Under the pieces are notes generated by a model that was given only the letters and a program-made list of their open reading frames with translations, made no database searches and was not told the DNA's origin. A program made the translations under genes and the position numbers. A stretch of 10,067 nucleotides of DNA from Chloroflexota bacterium. Its GTDB lineage: Bacteria; Chloroflexota; Ktedonobacteria; Ktedonobacterales; Ktedonobacteraceae. Positions 1-5,855 of this stretch are shown piece after piece. The stretch is taken from NCBI GenBank assembly GCA_902810755.1, contig CADDYT010000195.1, positions 1 through 10,067 on the forward strand, in the 5' to 3' direction. The first letter of the stretch is position 1. The number at the start of each line of letters is the position of its first letter.

Positions 1-109
1 GTTGCCATACTGCTGTCACACCGTCCGTGCATACTATGGACGTGAGGAAAAACAGGACTCACGCGATGAATGGATGCATAACAGAATGCGAAAGCAAAGG
101 AGAAATGCC

Positions 110-463
110 ATGTTGTCAGGTCTGAACTTTGTCATGGTACACGTCAACGATATCGAAGAGGCGCGCAACTTCTACACAGAGAAACTGGGGCTGGAAGTAG
201 AGGATGTGGCCCCCAACTTCGTGCAGTTCAAGCAGCAAGGCGGCGCGACCTTCGCCATCTCGCACGAGCCAACCATCTCGCCCGCGCAGGGCAACGATAT
301 CGAACTCTGGTGGTTCGTGGACAATGCTGACGCCGTTTATGCCGAACTGCGCAGCCGGGGCGTCGAGATTGCGCAGGAGCCGAAGGATGAGCCGTTTGGC
401 CGCACCTTCGCCATCAAAGACCCCTCCGGCAATACGCTCTATATGCTGCAACTGCGCAGCTAA
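110..463 (+). CDS. VOC-superfamily (glyoxalase/bleomycin-resistance-like) protein
   Basis: A 117-residue protein of the size and pattern of a single VOC-fold chain with two beta-alpha-beta-beta-beta modules (about residues 5-50 and 63-115). Family hallmarks seen are V12-N-D14 followed by the helix ending in NFYTEKLG (20-27), and DPSGNTLYMLQL (104-115) in the second module. The frame is open to the window edge, but ATG 110 has a good AAGGAGA ribosome site (97-103) six bases upstream, and the encoded start lies at the usual family position, so the upstream extension is rejected. The position that usually holds the first metal-binding His, seven residues before the V-x-D aspartate, is Phe7, and the last strand ends in Gln114 rather than a clear Glu. 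A metal-dependent glyoxalase I activity is therefore doubtful, and a binding or resistance role or another VOC enzyme is equally possible. It is transcribed toward the minus-strand block; no partner gene is visible upstream. Confidence 0.88.
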   Translation: MLSGLNFVMVHVNDIEEARNFYTEKLGLEVEDVAPNFVQFKQQGGATFAISHEPTISPAQGNDIELWWFVDNADAVYAELRSRGVEIAQEPKDEPFGRTFAIKDPSGNTLYMLQLRS

Positions 464-484
464 AATAGCCAGCAGGAGTATCAG

Positions 485-564
485 GGTACAGCAAGCTACG
501 CCCCTGTTAACTCAGGGGCGCACAGAACGGCTTCGTAGTTCATAGGGGCGCAGCTTGCTGCACC
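485..564. repeat. Imperfect 21-bp inverted repeat with competing inner hairpin between convergent genes
   Basis: The left arm (485-505) and right arm (544-564) are complementary at 19 of 21 positions. The two mismatches read as A-C on plus-strand RNA but as G-U wobbles on minus-strand RNA, so all 21 positions can pair in the minus transcript. A third block at 513-520 (CAGGGGCG) also pairs perfectly with 499-506 (CGCCCCTG) across a six-base loop, and AGGGGCGCA occurs twice (514-522 and 544-552). The left arm can therefore pair with either partner, but not both at once. The element sits between the 3' ends of the VOC gene and the membrane-protein gene, where a bidirectional terminator or mRNA 3'-end stabiliser would be expected. 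No T-run follows on either strand, so it is not a classical intrinsic terminator. A dispersed palindromic element is the main alternative. Confidence 0.8.
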
Positions 565-615
565 AGGGCCGACTAACCTGCAAGCGCACACCACCCTGTT
601 CTGGTCATCCTTGCT

Positions 616-993
616 TTATGTCAGTTCATCAGCGAAGAAGTGTACCCAGAGGACGGAGACGGCGAGACCGCCGATCAGCGTGAAGAAGCCTACCGCCCCG
701 GCTGCACTGTTGCTGGGGTCTTTAAAGGGATAGAAAATAATCAAGGCCAGCCAGCACATAGTGAGAATACAGGTCAGACCCAACTTGGTCGAGAGGCCGT
801 TGGAGCGGTAGAAAATGTTATAGAGAACGATGATGAGCAGGCCGATGACCACGACAGTCATCTTGAAATTCATGGTTATGCCCGCGCCGTAATCGATAAT
901 CAGCGTGGGAGAAATGAACAGGAAGCAACAAATCCAGAGGACGCCCAGGATGACGTTCCCCCAGATTTTGCTCCATTGCACACCGTTTGTCAC
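616..993 (-). CDS. Small integral membrane protein, four predicted helices, function unknown
   Basis: I do not recognise a family. With the GTG start at 991-993 the protein has 125 residues, almost entirely membrane: predicted helices at about 13-33, 43-62, 70-90 and 97-120, a short cytosolic-looking N-terminus (MTNGVQWSK) and short loops. The GTG start is preferred over an in-frame ATG at 1042-1044 because AAAGGAG (plus-strand 1003-1009 reversed) lies nine bases before the GTG. The 17 residues added by the ATG would be polar and ribosome-site-encoded. No signal peptidase site or lipobox is apparent. A likely promoter overlaps the stop codon of the response-regulator gene upstream, so the gene can be expressed separately from its neighbour. 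It ends 51 bases from the inverted-repeat element that separates it from the convergent VOC gene. Confidence 0.75.
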   Translation of the reverse strand: MTNGVQWSKIWGNVILGVLWICCFLFISPTLIIDYGAGITMNFKMTVVVIGLLIIVLYNIFYRSNGLSTKLGLTCILTMCWLALIIFYPFKDPSNSAAGAVGFFTLIGGLAVSVLWVHFFADELT

Positions 994-1074
994 GATACAA
1001 GGCTCCTTTCCGCGAGGAGTATATGATTCATGTGCTGATTGCATAGCAGTTCAACACAGCCTCAAGCTACTTGT

Positions 1075-1103
1075 ATTGTAGCCCCTGTATCGCAAGAAAT
1101 CAA
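1075..1103 (-). promoter_or_regulatory. Candidate sigma70-type promoter for the small membrane protein gene
   Basis: On the minus strand TTGATT (1098-1103) is followed after 17 bases by TACAAT (1075-1080). The spacing is ideal, with 4/6 and 5/6 matches to the consensus hexamers. The -35 box overlaps the stop codon of the response regulator gene. The predicted start of transcription, near 1068, gives a leader of about 75 bases before GTG 993. Inferred from pattern only. Confidence 0.42.
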
Positions 1104-1498
1104 GCCATCAACCGCTCGACGGTATCAAGAAACTCGTTCAAATCGAGCGGTTTGTGCATACCAACAATGCGACGCTTCGCCACCTCCTGTTCCGGCAATT
1201 GCGCGCTGGTCATAATCACCGGAACATCTTTGAAGCCATCTATCTGACGAATACGATCACATAGTTCGAGGCCGTTGAGGTATGGAATGCGATAATCCAG
1301 AATAAACAGATTCGGCTTCAGATACGTTATCGTTTTTAATGCCTTATAAGCATCTGTTACCAGCATGGCCTGATAGGGCGTTTCCAGCATGATCGATTCC
1401 ACAAGAAATGGTCCAATATCAGGGTCATCTTCAACGATGAGAACGGACTTCACGCTGGTATCGCTCTGTTTCCGTGTCTGTATACCACGTTGCAGCAT
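1100..1498 (-). CDS. Single-domain response regulator (CheY-like receiver)
   Basis: A 132-residue stand-alone receiver domain that would be phosphorylated by a histidine kinase. The (beta-alpha)5 receiver signature is complete: acidic pocket D24 and D25 in VLIVEDDPD, phospho-acceptor D68 in LFILDYRIP, switch residue T97 in VIMTSAQ, and conserved K116 before Pro in MHKPLD. There is no DNA-binding or enzymatic output domain; the chain ends after alpha-5. The start is ATG 1496-1498, because GAGGAGG (1504-1510 reversed) lies five bases upstream. A GTG at 1540 would add 14 acidic residues but has only a poorly spaced site. No histidine kinase gene is in the window, so this is an orphan here. It probably works through protein-protein contact with a kinase, phosphotransfer protein or other partner encoded elsewhere. 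It lies between the RAM protein (144-base gap) and the membrane protein (106-base gap). Confidence 0.92.
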   Translation of the reverse strand: MLQRGIQTRKQSDTSVKSVLIVEDDPDIGPFLVESIMLETPYQAMLVTDAYKALKTITYLKPNLFILDYRIPYLNGLELCDRIRQIDGFKDVPVIMTSAQLPEQEVAKRRIVGMHKPLDLNEFLDTVERLMA

Positions 1499-1641
1499 AG
1501 ATACCTCCTCATAATAGTCTTCATCCACCGGCAACTCCACCTCCGGGTTGTAACTTCTAGGGTTAAAACGATTTACCCCGCAGGTCGGGTTTCACCTGGC
1601 CCTGTCCGTGAGACTTTTGCTGGATATGCGCTTCAAGCAGA

Positions 1642-1920
1642 TCACTCTACGCCGATGTCCCAGGCCTGTTGCAGGTCGGCGCGGGAGTAGCACTGGAAGG
1701 CCATGAGGGTGTTGGTGCGGGTGATGGCCGGAATCTTGACCATGTGTTCGGTGACGACTTCGGCCAGGTCCTCATAGCGGTGCAGGCGCAGCAGGGCCAC
1801 CAGGTCGTATTCACCGGTGACGGAGTAGACCTCGGCCACGCCGTCGATTTCCAGCAGGCTCTGGGCCGTCTCGTTGACATGCCCGCGCTGCACGTTGATT
1901 AACACAACAGCAGATACCAT
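1642..1920 (-). CDS. Stand-alone Lrp/AsnC-type ligand-binding (RAM) domain protein
   Basis: A 92-residue protein that matches the effector-binding half of Lrp/AsnC regulators without the N-terminal helix-turn-helix. Visible features are the opening strand VVLINVQRG (5-13), helix 15-23, then IDGVAEVYSVTGEYDLVALL (25-44) with the G36-x-Y-D39 turn typical of the ligand pocket, and IPAITRTNTLMAFQCY (63-78) forming the last strand. RAM domains form dimers and octamers and bind amino acids or other small metabolites at the subunit interface. Stand-alone versions may modulate full-length Lrp proteins or act as small metabolite sensors. The start chosen is ATG 1918-1920: AAAGG lies eight bases upstream of it but only two bases before the alternative ATG at 1924-1926. 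Longer in-frame extensions run into the repeat-rich spacer. The gene is downstream of R2lox on the same strand, separated by 176 bases. Confidence 0.9.
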   Translation of the reverse strand: MVSAVVLINVQRGHVNETAQSLLEIDGVAEVYSVTGEYDLVALLRLHRYEDLAEVVTEHMVKIPAITRTNTLMAFQCYSRADLQQAWDIGVE

Positions 1921-1960
1921 GTGCATCGCCTTTCTACGTGTTATTACAGCTATCAGCCTC

Positions 1961-2090
1961 CGCAGGCCTGCGGGCGGCGCCGCAGGCCACCCGCAGGCCA
2001 CCCGCAAGGGATGGCCCTACTATATACGTCCCCACCCTGTGCGGCTCTCCGGTATGCGCCACGATGGCCTGCGCGGCGTGGCCTGCGGCA
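1961..2090. repeat. GC-rich cluster of palindromes and short direct repeats in the R2lox-RAM spacer
   Basis: The 176-base spacer between the R2lox stop and the RAM start holds several overlapping repeats. A perfect 12-bp palindrome lies at 1961-1972. A 9-bp stem pairs GGCCTGCGG (1965-1973) with CCGCAGGCC (1980-1988) across a six-base loop. GCAGGCCACCC is tandemly duplicated (1982-1992, 1993-2003). A hairpin with a GCAA tetraloop is formed by 1996-2003 and 2008-2016 with one bulge. GGCCTGCGG recurs at 2080-2088. No coding sequence is supported here. Possible roles are an mRNA 3' structure that ends or stabilises the R2lox transcript, or a dispersed repetitive element. Confidence 0.7.
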
Positions 2091-2096
2091 TCTTTT

Positions 2097-3038
2097 TTAG
2101 AACGGCGGCGGCGGCACGGTGGGCAGTTCCATGCTCAGGCCAACCACTTTGACTTTTTTGCGTAGCGAGTCCACGGCGTAGCGCGGCGTCACCCAGGGGT
2201 CCTGACCGGCGGCCAGGATGCCGGGAATTTCCTCCGGGCCGGGCGAGATGGCCTCAAGGGCGGTAGGGATGTATTTGTTAATGGCGTTGTACACCACCTG
2301 TGCGTTGGCCGCGTCGCGCTGGATCATATCGCGCAGGAATTTGACGCCAAAGACGACATGGCGCGATTCGTCGCGGGCAACGGCGGTGAAGCCGCCGCGA
2401 AAGGCGGGGAAGAGGTTGTACTGACGATAGAGTTCCAGAATGCTGCGCTGGCCTGCCAGCGCCATTGTTCCCTCAATGATGACGTGATAGAGCGTGACAC
2501 CCTCAATCAGACTGGCAAGGTCGCCGGGGTCGCGCCGGATGCTGTCGGCGATGGTTTGCAGGGCCTCGATGAGGATGTACTTCATCTGGGGACCCATGTA
2601 TTGCTCTGCCACGCCCAGTTCGGCCTCCAGCGACTCTTTCTCGATGCCGATGACCTCACGGAAGAAGCGGTCGAAGAAGACGGTGTGGCGCGCCTCGTCG
2701 ACCGTCTGGGTGGTGACGAAGATGCGCATATCTTCGTCCGGCATGGCGATGGCGTAGGGCGAGAGGGTGTCGGTGACGGAGGCCTCGCCCCGGAAAAAGG
2801 CGGAGAGGCCATACATGCGCATCTCGCGCTCCTCCTCTTTCATGCCCTCCCACTGCTGGCGGTCGAAGCTGAAGTCGATCTCCTGCGCCTTCCACTGCTG
2901 GCGTTCCCAACGATAGTAGAGTTCGCGGTATGTTGGCAGATGAACCAGTCCCTCGTCGATGATGTGCAGCACGTTATCGATGGGGGTCTGCTGTAATTCG
3001 TGTAACGATGCGTTTTCAAGGGGCATATCAATGGACAT
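2097..3038 (-). CDS. R2-like ligand-binding oxidase (R2lox), ferritin-like dimetal carboxylate protein
   Basis: A 313-residue four-helix-bundle protein of the ribonucleotide reductase R2/R2lox family. The six metal ligands are all visible: E85 (FFRGEASV), E115 and H118 (DEARH), E189 (IIEGT), E224 and H227 (DESRH). Spacing and side residues favour R2lox over true R2. Val88 (ligand Glu+3) and Tyr184 (ligand Glu-5) occupy the positions that form the Val-Tyr ether cross-link in characterised R2lox proteins. Gly84 and Ala193 match small residues that open the ligand channel in that family. R2lox proteins assemble a Mn/Fe or Fe/Fe cofactor, bind a long-chain fatty-acid-like ligand and have oxidase chemistry of unknown physiological substrate. 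The start ATG 3036-3038 overlaps the ligase stop by 11 bases, with AAGGAA upstream, implying translational coupling. The C-terminus is proline-rich (PTVPPPPF). Automatic annotation would probably label it ribonucleotide-diphosphate reductase beta subunit. Confidence 0.93.
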   Translation of the reverse strand: MSIDMPLENASLHELQQTPIDNVLHIIDEGLVHLPTYRELYYRWERQQWKAQEIDFSFDRQQWEGMKEEEREMRMYGLSAFFRGEASVTDTLSPYAIAMPDEDMRIFVTTQTVDEARHTVFFDRFFREVIGIEKESLEAELGVAEQYMGPQMKYILIEALQTIADSIRRDPGDLASLIEGVTLYHVIIEGTMALAGQRSILELYRQYNLFPAFRGGFTAVARDESRHVVFGVKFLRDMIQRDAANAQVVYNAINKYIPTALEAISPGPEEIPGILAAGQDPWVTPRYAVDSLRKKVKVVGLSMELPTVPPPPF

Positions 3039-4647
3039 GGCGTTTCCTTAGCTCCTTCTTGTCGATCTTGCCCACAGCATTTCTGGGCAAGGCGTCTACA
3101 AACTCAATTTCGCTCGGCGTCTTGTAGTTCGCCAGCGACTCGCGGCAGAAGGCTTTGAGCGCCTCGGCGTCCACCGGCGCGCGCGCGACGACGAAGGCTT
3201 TGACCTCCTCGCCCATGCGCTCCGAGGGGATGCCGACCACCGCCGACTCGATGACGGCAGGGTGGCGATTGAGAACCTCCTCAACGTCACGCGGGTAGAT
3301 GTTGAAGCCGCCGCGAATAATCAGGTCTTTCTTCCGTTCGACAATATACAGGTACCCATCTTCGTCGAAGCGGCCCATGTCGCCGGTATGCAGCCAGCCG
3401 TTGCGCATGGCGTTGCGCGTCTCCTCCGGCATATTGTAGTAGCCCTGCATGATATTGGGGCCGCGCGCCACCACCTCGCCCACTTCACCCACCGGCAGCG
3501 GCTGATCGTTCTCATCCACAATCTGGATTTCCACGCCTGCCAGCGGCTTGCCCACCGAGCCGGGACGCACCTCCATCTCTCGACCGTGACCGGTCAGGGC
3601 CGCGCTGGCCTCCGTCAGGCCGTAGCCTTCCAGGATACGGCAGCCGAATTTCTGCTCGAAGCCCTGCAGGATGGCCACCGGCAGAGGCGCCGAGCCGCTC
3701 ACGCAGTATTCCAGGCTGCTTGTATCGTACTTCTCAGCGTCCGGCGAGTAGAGCAGGGCGACGAACATAGCCGGGACGCCCGCGAAGCCGGTGACGCGAT
3801 AGCGTTCAATGGCCGCAAGCACCGCGCTCGTATCGAAACGGGGGTGCATGACGATGGTGGCCCCGCTCAGATAGGCAACGTTGGAGACAAGCAGGCCAAA
3901 GCTGTGCGCGAGCGGCAGGATGGCCAGCTGCACCTCCTCGCTGCGGGGAGTCGTTTCCTCGATCTCGCCCGCGCCGCCCAGGGCGTTGGCAATCAGGTTG
4001 CGGTGTGTCAGCATCACACCCTTCGGGTTGCCCGTTGTGCCGGATGTATAGATGGTGACAGCCGTGTTGTCGAGCGCGGGTCTGATCCCCGGCAGGTCTT
4101 CCAGATACCGCTCCGCGAACTCGGCCCCGCGCGCCACGATGTCCTGATAGCGGTGCAGGGTGGAGGACGCGCCGTCATCCTGCGCGGGGGCGTCCTCCAG
4201 CCCGGTGGCTATGATGTCCTGCATGGTCGGCACGTCGGCCAGCGTAGGGCGCAGCATGGGCAGCAAAATGGGACTGGTAATCACCGCTTTTGCCCCCGAA
4301 TTTTGCGCGATGTAGCGCACCTCCGGCGCTTTCAGCAACGGCATGATGGGAATGATGACTGCCCCGGCGCGCGCGATGGCCTGGTAGGCAATAATCACCT
4401 GCGGGCAGTTCACCATCATCACCATCACGCGGTCACCCGGCCCGATGCCGAGCGAGCGCAGGCCCGCCGCCAGTTGCACAGCCTCGCGCGCAACCTCTAC
4501 ATTCGTATATTCTTTCACCTCCTCCCGCTGCCGATCTTCGTATATCAACATGGTATACGTGCCAAAGCGGCGGCAGTTGGAGATGGAGAGATCATAGAGC
4601 GAGCGCAATTCGAGATTGCCGGGGAGAAATAGCGCGTCTGTCGTCAT
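3028..4647 (-). CDS. AMP-dependent acyl-CoA synthetase (fatty-acid-CoA ligase type)
   Basis: A 539-residue member of the ANL adenylating superfamily, which converts a carboxylic acid, ATP and CoA to an acyl-CoA through an acyl-adenylate. Core motifs in order: phosphate-binding loop TSGTTGNPKG (201-210), GYGLTE (341-346), WLHTGD (418-423), hinge region ERKKDLIIRGG (437-447) leading to FNIYPRDVEEVL (448-459), and the catalytic C-domain lysine K527 in NAVGKIDK. The length and linker resemble medium/long-chain fatty acyl-CoA ligases; the exact chain length cannot be read from sequence. The start is ATG 4645-4647, which shares ATGA with the stop of the upstream MaoC gene, with GAGG seven bases upstream. 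A 30-residue extension to 4737 would run through the MaoC coding sequence and is rejected. The stop overlaps the start of R2lox by 11 bases. It is the middle gene of a tightly packed three-gene unit. Confidence 0.95.
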   Translation of the reverse strand: MTTDALFLPGNLELRSLYDLSISNCRRFGTYTMLIYEDRQREEVKEYTNVEVAREAVQLAAGLRSLGIGPGDRVMVMMVNCPQVIIAYQAIARAGAVIIPIMPLLKAPEVRYIAQNSGAKAVITSPILLPMLRPTLADVPTMQDIIATGLEDAPAQDDGASSTLHRYQDIVARGAEFAERYLEDLPGIRPALDNTAVTIYTSGTTGNPKGVMLTHRNLIANALGGAGEIEETTPRSEEVQLAILPLAHSFGLLVSNVAYLSGATIVMHPRFDTSAVLAAIERYRVTGFAGVPAMFVALLYSPDAEKYDTSSLEYCVSGSAPLPVAILQGFEQKFGCRILEGYGLTEASAALTGHGREMEVRPGSVGKPLAGVEIQIVDENDQPLPVGEVGEVVARGPNIMQGYYNMPEETRNAMRNGWLHTGDMGRFDEDGYLYIVERKKDLIIRGGFNIYPRDVEEVLNRHPAVIESAVVGIPSERMGEEVKAFVVARAPVDAEALKAFCRESLANYKTPSEIEFVDALPRNAVGKIDKKELRKRHVH

Positions 4648-5090
4648 GCCTGTACCTCGCTGCTTGCTATGTGCGGGAGAGAGAGGATGGCGCTGCCGGT
4701 GGTCACTTTTTCGCCACGCTGGTTCTGCGCCCAGCACTCGACCGCCACCGTTTCGCGGCCATCGGCGGTGGCGCGCCCGGTGACAACGCCTTCACAGGTA
4801 ATGGTATCGCCCAGGCGTACCATGCTGACGTAGCGCACTTTGAGTCCGGCGACGAATGCGCCGGGGATACCGCTAAGCTGCTGTTCGAGCAGTTGCCCCA
4901 GAAAGGCCATACTCAGCATGCCGTGCGCGATCACGCCGTCCAGGCCAACGCGCCGCGCCACCTCCTCGTCAAGATGGATGGGATTGTGGTCGCCGGATGC
5001 ATCGGCATAGCGCCGCAACTGCTCCTGCGTAATCGGTGGTTTGACCAGTGGGGAGAGCGCCTCTCCCACGCCGGTGTGCAAGATGCTCAT
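4644..5090 (-). CDS. MaoC-like hotdog-fold (R)-specific enoyl-CoA hydratase/dehydratase family protein
   Basis: A 148-residue single hotdog-domain protein. The hydratase-2 motif YADASGDHNPIHLD (28-41) is intact, including the catalytic pair Asp34 and His39, followed by GVIAHGMLSMAFLG (52-65), which forms the helix and substrate tunnel of MaoC proteins. Relatives hydrate trans-2-enoyl-CoA or -ACP to (R)-3-hydroxyacyl thioesters; some act in fatty acid synthesis or specialised acyl metabolism. ATG 5088-5090 is the start: the in-frame codons upstream hit TAG before any alternative. The ribosome site (AGAGG) is only one to two bases from the ATG and therefore weak. The stop overlaps the ligase start as ATGA. 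As first gene of the cluster it probably carries the operon promoter. Confidence 0.92.
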   Translation of the reverse strand: MSILHTGVGEALSPLVKPPITQEQLRRYADASGDHNPIHLDEEVARRVGLDGVIAHGMLSMAFLGQLLEQQLSGIPGAFVAGLKVRYVSMVRLGDTITCEGVVTGRATADGRETVAVECWAQNQRGEKVTTGSAILSLPHIASSEVQA

Positions 5091-5150
5091 ACCTCTGTTG
5101 CCCCTGTTCTAAACGTGTGACACTGATGTGCAACAACCTCCTGTCTCAAC

Positions 5151-5180
5151 AATGTACCATCTTTTTGCGCGCAAGGGCAA
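5151..5180 (-). promoter_or_regulatory. Tentative promoter of the MaoC-ligase-R2lox operon
   Basis: On the minus strand TTGCCC (5175-5180) and TACATT (5151-5156) are 18 bases apart, each with 4/6 consensus matches. Two perfect dyads lie nearby: TTGCGCGCAA (5165-5174), inside the spacer, and GTGTGACAC (5115-5123), about 25 bases downstream of the likely start of transcription. Both are in positions where repressor operators are often found. The promoter call is weak and inferred from pattern only. Confidence 0.3.
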
Positions 5181-5200
5181 GGTCAGGGGATGCCGCTACA

Positions 5201-5686
5201 TCAAAAAACAGGATTCATGCTGCGCCAGGGGCCGGGGGGCAGCTCGAGAACCGCCGGGGACCAGCCGGGTTCTCCGTAGAGGATGGAGCCGTCCCATTTC
5301 GGATTCTTGCGGAAGAACCGATAGCGAATCTGCCAGCGACCCCCCACCTTCTGCTTCTCATGAAAGGCGGTTTCCACATCAAGCTGGAAGCTGAGCAATT
5401 GCGCGTAGTAGGGCTGCAAGCGGTACTCCATATCGTCGGTGTCCAGTTCGTGGTCGGTAAAGGACAGTTGCAGGTCGAAGCAGTAAGGGTACTGGCTCAC
5501 CTCCGGCTCGCGCTCCTCCTCCTCGGCCTCGTGAATCAGCACGAGCATGCCCAGCAGCTCAAACTGGAAATATGATGAATCGGCAAAAAAGTTTTGCCGG
5601 AATGGGGGCAGGCAAAGCAAGTCCCGAATCTCTGTAACCAGTTGCTGCAAAGGCTTATCCGTCTTGATACAAATCTGAAACGACAT
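5201..5686 (-). CDS. Hypothetical protein, 161 residues, soluble
   Basis: I do not recognise this protein. It has no signal peptide or membrane helix. It opens with MSFQICIKTDKPLQQLVTEI, a strand-then-helix pattern, has a hydrophobic segment FELLGMLVLIHEA (42-54), an acidic run (54-61), and then alternating aromatic-rich beta-like stretches: YPYCFDLQLSF (67-77), RLQPYYAQLLSFQLDV (89-104), RWQIRYRFF (118-126). It ends in a Pro/Trp-rich tail. The pattern resembles small alpha/beta proteins such as immunity-type or DUF domains, but I cannot name one. The start is ATG 5684-5686: AAGGAG lies six bases upstream, and a strong promoter places the transcript start just above it, which rules out the 51-residue longer frame. 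It is divergent from the big kinase and precedes the MaoC gene by 110 bases on the same strand. Confidence 0.82.
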   Translation of the reverse strand: MSFQICIKTDKPLQQLVTEIRDLLCLPPFRQNFFADSSYFQFELLGMLVLIHEAEEEEREPEVSQYPYCFDLQLSFTDHELDTDDMEYRLQPYYAQLLSFQLDVETAFHEKQKVGGRWQIRYRFFRKNPKWDGSILYGEPGWSPAVLELPPGPWRSMNPVF

Positions 5687-5750
5687 GACAGGCTCCTTCT
5701 GGATGGAAGGCTTTCTTGCACTCGCCAGGAACCACTGGCCTGATACTATC

Positions 5751-5779
5751 ATCTTACGCCCACGTGGAAGAGGTGTCAA
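5751..5779 (-). promoter_or_regulatory. Sigma70-type promoter for the 161-aa hypothetical gene, with operator-like dyad
   Basis: On the minus strand a perfect -35 TTGACA (5774-5779) is followed after exactly 17 bases by TAAGAT (5751-5756), a 4/6 -10 box. The predicted start near 5744 gives a leader of about 58 bases ending in AAGGAG and ATG 5686. The -35 box overlaps a perfect dyad, GTCAA-G-TTGAC (5775-5785), which could bind a dimeric repressor. This is a pattern-based call, strengthened by its agreement with the chosen gene start. Confidence 0.65.
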
Positions 5780-5795
5780 GTTGACGTATGGGCCA

Positions 5796-5824
5796 TTGAC
5801 GAATGCAACCTTTTCCATTAGAAT
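5796..5824 (+). promoter_or_regulatory. Candidate promoter P1 for the Ser/Thr kinase gene
   Basis: TTGACG (5796-5801) and TAGAAT (5819-5824) are separated by 17 bases; each matches 5/6 consensus positions. The TTGACG also belongs to a direct repeat, TTGACGTATG (5781-5790) and TTGACGAATG (5796-5805), identical at 9 of 10 bases and separated by 5 bases, which could be an activator site. The leader to ATG 5929 would be about 97 bases. Confidence 0.5.
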
Positions 5825-5828
5825 TCGT

Positions 5829-5855
5829 TTGATATACAATAGTATTGGCTATAAT
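5829..5855 (+). promoter_or_regulatory. Candidate promoter P2 for the Ser/Thr kinase gene
   Basis: A perfect -10 TATAAT (5850-5855) lies 15 bases after TTGATA (5829-5834). The short spacer weakens the -35 assignment, but the -10 box is consensus. Direct copies of AGAATTCG flank this promoter at 5820-5827 and 5871-5878; the first overlaps the P1 -10 box. P1 and P2 may be tandem promoters of the kinase. Confidence 0.4.

Noticed and set aside
499..520. Hairpin CGCCCCTG/CAGGGGCG as an intrinsic terminator
   Set aside because: No T-run follows the stem on either strand, so it was described as part of a repeat rather than called a terminator.
1541..1641. Promoter for the response regulator gene
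   Set aside because: I saw no pair of hexamers with acceptable match and spacing upstream of 1498; only a short CAGGT/ACCTG dyad around 1580-1600, too weak to report.
2358..2996. Open frame of 212 codons on the plus strand opposite R2lox
   Set aside because: Antisense to a gene with six conserved metal ligands; no domain recognised.
3262..4632. Long open frame of 456 codons on the plus strand opposite the acyl-CoA synthetase
   Set aside because: It is antisense to a protein with all ANL motifs intact; its composition is His/Arg/Ala-rich with no recognisable domain, and is explained by the GC-rich third positions of the real gene.
5137..5142. Perfect AGGAGG ribosome-site-like sequence on the minus strand about 50 bases before the MaoC start
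   Set aside because: The only start codons at suitable distance (TTG) open a frame that is out of register with MaoC, and the MaoC frame itself meets TAG upstream. A regulatory leader peptide is conceivable but not supported.
5687..5839. N-terminal extension of the 161-aa gene to an upstream start codon at 5839 (51 extra residues)
   Set aside because: It would read through the strong promoter and past the transcript start; ATG 5686 has a well-spaced AAGGAG.
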